A stretch of 35,419 nt of DNA from Streptococcaceae bacterium AF54-32pH5A (GTDB lineage: Bacteria > Bacillota > Bacilli > Lactobacillales > Streptococcaceae), in the NCBI GenBank assembly GCA_027682205.1, contig JAQDAD010000008.1, forward strand, positions 1 through 35,419. Direction: 5' to 3'. The notes under the pieces were generated by a model. It saw only the letters and a program-made list of their open reading frames with translations, had not been told where the DNA came from and searched no databases. The position numbers and the translations under genes were made by a program. This document shows positions 32,061 through 35,419 of the stretch, one piece after another. The number at the start of each line of letters is the position of its first letter. Position 1 is the first letter of the stretch.

Positions 32061-34256
32061 ATGAAATTAGATAAATTATTTGAGAAGTTTCTTTCTCTCT
32101 TTAAAAAAGAAACGAGTGAATCGGCAGAGTCTGATTCTACTAGCATGCGTCGTTCACGGAGCGATAGAAAAAAATTGTCCCAAGTAGGCCCGATTCGAAG
32201 ATTCTGGCGTCGCTATCATTTAACAAAGATTGTCATTATACTAGGTTTGAGTGTTGGTTTGCTAGTAGGAACCTACCTATTTGCAATAGCCAAGTCTACC
32301 AATGTCAATGACTTGCAAAATGCCTTGAAAACGCGAACTCTGATTTTTGACCGCGAAGAAAAAGAGGCAGGTGCCCTGTCCGGTCAAAAGGGAACTTATG
32401 TTGAGCTGACAGATATTAGTAAAGACTTGCAGAATGCCGTCGTCGCGACAGAGGACCGTTCCTTCTATAAAAATGATGGGATTAATTACGGTCGTTTCTT
32501 CCTAGCTATTGTCACAGCAGGTCGTTCTGGAGGTGGGTCCACCATCACTCAACAGTTAGCGAAAAATGCCTATCTGTCTCAGGACCAGACCGTTGAACGG
32601 AAGGCCAAGGAGTTTTTCCTAGCTTTAGAGTTGACAAAAAAATACAGTAAGGAGCAAATCCTTACTATGTACCTCAATAACGCCTACTTTGGAAATGGCG
32701 TCTGGGGTGTAGAGGATGCGAGTAAGAAATATTTCGGCGTATCGGCTGCGGAATTATCACTTAACCAGGCAGCGACTCTAGCTGGGATGCTCAAGGGACC
32801 AGAGTTGTATAATCCTTTGAATTCCATTGAAGATTCGACTAACCGCAGGGATACGGTGCTACAAAATATGGTTGCGGCAGGCTATATTGATAAAAATCAA
32901 GAAACTGAAGCAGCTGGAGTAGATATGGCTTCTCAATTGCAAGATAAGTATGAAGGTAAGATTTCCGATTATCGTTATCCATCCTATTTTGATGCAGTTG
33001 TCAACGAAGCAGTATCCAAGTACAATCTAACAGAAGAAGAGATTGTCAACAACGGCTATCGAATCTATACAGAACTTGACCAAAACTATCAAGCAAACAT
33101 GCAGGTTATTTACGAAAACACTGCGCTATTTCCAACGGCAGAAGACGGAACGCATGCTGAATCAGGTAGTGTTGCTCTAGAGCCTAAAACAGGTGGAGTA
33201 CGTGGAGTTGTCGGTCGCGTAGCTGGTGATGACAAAACAGGCTTCCGTAATTTTAACTATGCTACTCAGTCTAAACGTAGTCCAGGCTCGACGATTAAGC
33301 CTTTGGTCGTTTATACTCCAGCTGTGGAAGCTGGCTGGGCTCTGAACAAGCAACTGGACAACCACACCATGCAGTATGACAGTTATCGAGTAGACAACTA
33401 TGCTGGTATTAAGACTTCTCCTGAAGTACCTATGTATCAAGCCTTAGCAGAATCACTCAACCTCCCAGCGGTTGCGACTGTAAACGATTTGGGGATCAAT
33501 AAGGCTTTTGAAGCTGGGACGAGATTTGGTCTGAATATGGATAAAGTTGATCGTGTTCTTGGAGTTGCCCTAGGTGGAGGAGTAGAGACGAATCCTCTCC
33601 AAATGGCACAAGCCTATGCAGCCTTTGCTAATGAAGGACTGATGCCTGAAGCGCATTTCATTACTCGTATCGAAAATGCCAGTGGACAGGTCATCAAGAG
33701 CCATAAAAATTCCCAAAAACGAGTGATCGATAAGTCGGTAGCCGATAAAATGACCAGTATGATGTTGGGAACATTTACCAATGGGACAGGGATTAGTTCA
33801 TCGCCAGCAGATTATGTCATGGCAGGGAAGACAGGTACTACTGAGGCTGTTTTCAATCCTGAATATACCAGTGACCAGTGGGTGATTGGTTATACTCCAG
33901 ATGTGGTAATCAGTCACTGGCTCGGCTTCCCAACAACAGATGAGAACCATTATCTAGCAGGTTCGACATCAAATGGGGCGGCCCACGTCTTTAGAAGTAT
34001 GGCTAATACCATTTTGCCATACACTCCAGGTAGCACTTTTACAGTTGAGAATGCTTATAAACAAAATGGTATTGAACCAGAAAATACGAAAAAGCAGGTT
34101 GTTGAAAATGAGACAAACCAGTCTGAGGATCCGCTAGGAGATATTCGTAGTCGTGCTCAAAATCTTGTAGATGAAGCAGGACGGGCGATTTCGGATGCAA
34201 AGATAAAAGAAAAAGCCCAGACAATATGGGACTCTATCGTCAATCTATTTCGTTAA
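32061..34256 (+). CDS. pbp2A: Penicillin-binding protein 2a (class A)
   Basis: 731 aa. It has a basic cytosolic tail (1-52), one membrane helix (about 55-77), a GT51 glycosyltransferase domain (catalytic Glu131 in VATEDRSFY, GGGSTITQQLAKN at 157-169), a linker, and a transpeptidase domain with S410-T-I-K413, SLN at 465-467 and KTGT at 590-593. The serine number equals that of pneumococcal PBP2a. It polymerises and cross-links peptidoglycan outside the membrane. The C-terminal tail (about 675-731) is acidic then helical. No obvious resistance-type change in the three motifs. Own leaderless-type promoter. Confidence 0.97.
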   Translation: MKLDKLFEKFLSLFKKETSESAESDSTSMRRSRSDRKKLSQVGPIRRFWRRYHLTKIVIILGLSVGLLVGTYLFAIAKSTNVNDLQNALKTRTLIFDREEKEAGALSGQKGTYVELTDISKDLQNAVVATEDRSFYKNDGINYGRFFLAIVTAGRSGGGSTITQQLAKNAYLSQDQTVERKAKEFFLALELTKKYSKEQILTMYLNNAYFGNGVWGVEDASKKYFGVSAAELSLNQAATLAGMLKGPELYNPLNSIEDSTNRRDTVLQNMVAAGYIDKNQETEAAGVDMASQLQDKYEGKISDYRYPSYFDAVVNEAVSKYNLTEEEIVNNGYRIYTELDQNYQANMQVIYENTALFPTAEDGTHAESGSVALEPKTGGVRGVVGRVAGDDKTGFRNFNYATQSKRSPGSTIKPLVVYTPAVEAGWALNKQLDNHTMQYDSYRVDNYAGIKTSPEVPMYQALAESLNLPAVATVNDLGINKAFEAGTRFGLNMDKVDRVLGVALGGGVETNPLQMAQAYAAFANEGLMPEAHFITRIENASGQVIKSHKNSQKRVIDKSVADKMTSMMLGTFTNGTGISSSPADYVMAGKTGTTEAVFNPEYTSDQWVIGYTPDVVISHWLGFPTTDENHYLAGSTSNGAAHVFRSMANTILPYTPGSTFTVENAYKQNGIEPENTKKQVVENETNQSEDPLGDIRSRAQNLVDEAGRAISDAKIKEKAQTIWDSIVNLFR

Positions 34257-34261
34257 GAGGC

Positions 34262-34290
34262 TTGTCAAAGCCTAGGTTTCTTGTTATAAT
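34262..34290 (+). promoter_or_regulatory. Promoter of rpmG-secE-nusG
   Basis: TTGTCA (34262-34267), 17-nt spacer, TATAAT (34285-34290) with TGT before it. It begins 6 nt after the pbp2A stop codon, with no terminator between, so read-through from pbp2A is also likely. Confidence 0.85.
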
Positions 34291-34308
34291 AGATAAGATG
34301 GAGGCGTT

Positions 34309-34461
34309 ATGGCACTAAAAAAAGCAAGCCTAGCATGTGCAGTTTGCGGTTCAAGGAATTACTCAATTAAAATTAGTGGGAACCCCAAGCCAACACGACT
34401 AGAAGTAAATAAATTTTGTAAACATTGTGGAAAATATACGACACATAGAGAGACGAGATAG
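34309..34461 (+). CDS. rpmG: 50S ribosomal protein L33 (zinc form)
   Basis: 50 aa: [18 protein letters not shown], ending [14 protein letters not shown]. Two CxxC pairs (CAVC and CKHC) make the zinc-binding form. L33 sits near the E site of the large subunit. ATG follows GGAGGCGTT. The order rpmG-secE-nusG is conserved in Firmicutes. Firmicutes often carry further L33 copies elsewhere. Confidence 0.96.
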   Translation: MALKKASLACAVCGSRNYSIKISGNPKPTRLEVNKFCKHCGKYTTHRETR

Positions 34462-34470
34462 GAGAGAACG

Positions 34471-34647
34471 ATGGGTTTTATTAAGGATATTTTTAAACTT
34501 CTTAAAGAAACAACTTGGCCAACTCGCAAAGAAAGCTGGAGAGATTTTCGCTCTATTATGGAATACACAGCCTTCTTTGTGGTCATCATCTATATTTTTG
34601 ACCAGTTGATTGTTTCAGGTTTGATTCGATTTATTAACATTTTTTAG
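34471..34647 (+). CDS. secE: SecE, preprotein translocase subunit
   Basis: 58 aa, the short Gram-positive SecE: an amphipathic surface helix with the ETTWPTRKESWRDF motif, then a single membrane helix (about 31-52, TAFFVVIIYIFDQLIV). It clamps SecY in the translocon. RBS AGGAGAG, 9 nt after the rpmG stop. Confidence 0.96.
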   Translation: MGFIKDIFKLLKETTWPTRKESWRDFRSIMEYTAFFVVIIYIFDQLIVSGLIRFINIF

Positions 34648-34699
34648 AAGAAAAGTGGAGAACTTCTGCTAGCTTTCTTCTATTACGAAAGGAAATATC

Positions 34700-35236
34700 A
34701 TGGATAGTTTTGACAAGGGATGGTTTGTTCTACAAACTTATTCTGGCTATGAAAATAAGGTAAAAGAAAATCTATTGCAACGTGCACAAACATATAACAT
34801 GTTGGATAATATTCTACGCGTTGAGATTCCAACACAAACCGTGCAAGTTGAGAAGAATGGAAAGAAAAAAGAAATTGAAGAGAATCGCTTTCCGGGTTAT
34901 GTCCTTGTAGAAATGGTCATGACAGATGAAGCATGGTTCGTTGTTCGAAACACACCTAACGTAACAGGGTTCGTTGGGTCACACGGTAACAGATCAAAAC
35001 CAACTCCACTATTGGAACAAGAAATCCGTGATATTCTGGTTTCTATGGGACAAACTGTTCAAGAATTCGATATTGACGTTGAAGTTGGCCAGACTGTCCG
35101 CATCATTGATGGTGCTTTTGCAGACTACACAGGTAAAATTACTGAAATTGATAACAACAAAGTGAAGATGATTATCTCCATGTTTGGTAATGATACGATT
35201 GCAGAAGTGAATCTCAATCAAATTGCAGAATTATAA
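34700..35236 (+). CDS. nusG: NusG, transcription elongation/termination factor
   Basis: 178 aa. NGN domain at the N terminus (WFVLQTYSGYENKVKENL, FPGYVLVEM, VRNTPNVTGFVG) and a C-terminal KOW domain (VGQTVRIIDGAFADYTGKITEIDNNKVKMIISMFG). Typical length. RBS AAAGGAAA, 52 nt after secE. NusG binds RNA polymerase and links it to the ribosome. Last gene of the rpmG operon. Confidence 0.97.
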   Translation: MDSFDKGWFVLQTYSGYENKVKENLLQRAQTYNMLDNILRVEIPTQTVQVEKNGKKKEIEENRFPGYVLVEMVMTDEAWFVVRNTPNVTGFVGSHGNRSKPTPLLEQEIRDILVSMGQTVQEFDIDVEVGQTVRIIDGAFADYTGKITEIDNNKVKMIISMFGNDTIAEVNLNQIAEL

Positions 35237-35240
35237 CCCT

Positions 35241-35264
35241 AGAGAGGCTGTGCCTCTCTTTTTG
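35241..35264 (+). terminator. Terminator after nusG
   Basis: AGAGAGGC (35241-35248), loop TGT, GCCTCTCT (35252-35259), then TTTTG. Confidence 0.92.
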
Positions 35265-35267
35265 TGT

Positions 35268-35295
35268 GCCGTTGAGGAAGTAATAAGTATAGAAT
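35268..35295 (+). promoter_or_regulatory. Putative comX promoter with one ComE half-site
   Basis: GCCGTTGAG (35268-35276) matches 7 of 9 positions of the second ComE repeat (aCAgTTgaG), and TAGAAT (35290-35295) is a -10. I cannot find a good first repeat 21 nt upstream, where the nusG terminator sits (35247-35255 fits poorly). Assignment rests on the gene identity. Confidence 0.45.
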
Positions 35296-35356
35296 AGAGG
35301 AAAGAGATCCATAGGTTCGTGCATTCTGCTAGACTAGAGGCAGAAAGGAGAGACCT

Positions 35357-35419
35357 ATGAATCTGAAAGAGTTATATGAAGAAAGCAAGGGGATTGTCCA
35401 TAAGTGCCGCAAGGATTAT
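35357..35419 (+). CDS. comX: ComX (SigX) competence sigma factor, 5' end only
   Basis: The first 21 codons are in the window: MNLKELYEESKGIVHKCRKDY. This matches the start of pneumococcal ComX (MIKELYEEVQGTVYKCRNEY, from memory) at most positions. GAAAGGAGAGACC precedes the ATG. ComX directs RNA polymerase to TnCGAATA boxes, including the one at 13743. Location after nusG is also that of one pneumococcal comX copy. The rest lies outside the window. Confidence 0.85.
   Translation, partial: MNLKELYEESKGIVHKCRKDY

Overview
The window is core chromosome of a low-GC streptococcus of the Mitis group (S. mitis / S. oralis / S. pneumoniae relatives). The evidence is a pneumococcus-type PBP2a with its active serine at residue 410, KhpB with its phospho-threonine at residue 89, a LysM protein of the WalRK-regulon type, a comG (cgl) pilus operon behind a SigX box, and the first 21 codons of comX directly after nusG. 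I see no prophage, insertion sequence, CRISPR array or rRNA.

Layout. 1-435: the end of a tRNA run (Tyr partial, Trp, His, Gln, Leu) closed by a terminator. 652-5450: a GCS2-type glutamate-cysteine ligase homologue, threonine synthase thrC, a MATE exporter and a HAD phosphatase. 5618-7820: a secreted LysM protein with a C-terminal metallopeptidase-like domain, then a MarR regulator whose apparent true start is cut off by an in-frame TAG, with a DUF1304 membrane protein. 7861-9977: a DUF975 membrane protein (minus strand) divergent from tgt. 10078-13707: an OatA-like acyltransferase, nagA under a NagR-type operator, and a DUF1033 protein. 13743-17477: the comGA-GG operon. 17510-20352: two SAM methyltransferases (the second YtxK-like) and ackA with a cre site. 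20455-22677: rnpA-yidC-khpB. 22728-26775: a conserved hypothetical, tkt, yajC, a low-molecular-weight tyrosine phosphatase and a membrane-anchored MORN protein. 26811-31031: adhE behind cre and Rex-type sites, then gapdh. 31099-34256: an RluA-family pseudouridine synthase divergent from pbp2A. 34262-35236: rpmG-secE-nusG. 35357-end: comX, cut by the window edge.

How the genes fit together. Fermentation is well represented: gapdh, adhE and ackA, with CcpA-type (cre) sites at ackA and adhE and a Rex-type site at adhE, plus tkt and nagA. Envelope assembly is represented by PBP2a, KhpB, YidC, YajC, SecE, the LysM protein and the acyltransferase. Competence is represented twice, by the start of the alternative sigma factor gene comX and by the DNA-uptake pilus operon it should activate.

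The most unusual signal is a repeated start geometry. Five genes (DUF975 at 8718, the methyltransferases at 17510 and 18159, the pseudouridine synthase at 31974, pbp2A at 32061) have an extended -10 box followed by exactly six bases and then ATG, with no usable Shine-Dalgarno. This predicts leaderless mRNAs whose first base is the A of the start codon. Other points of interest are the nonsense codon in the MarR gene, the loss of Glu+5 in the ComGF prepilin, and repeated 38-nt overlaps in comG where each upstream stop codon lies inside the next prepilin's processing site.
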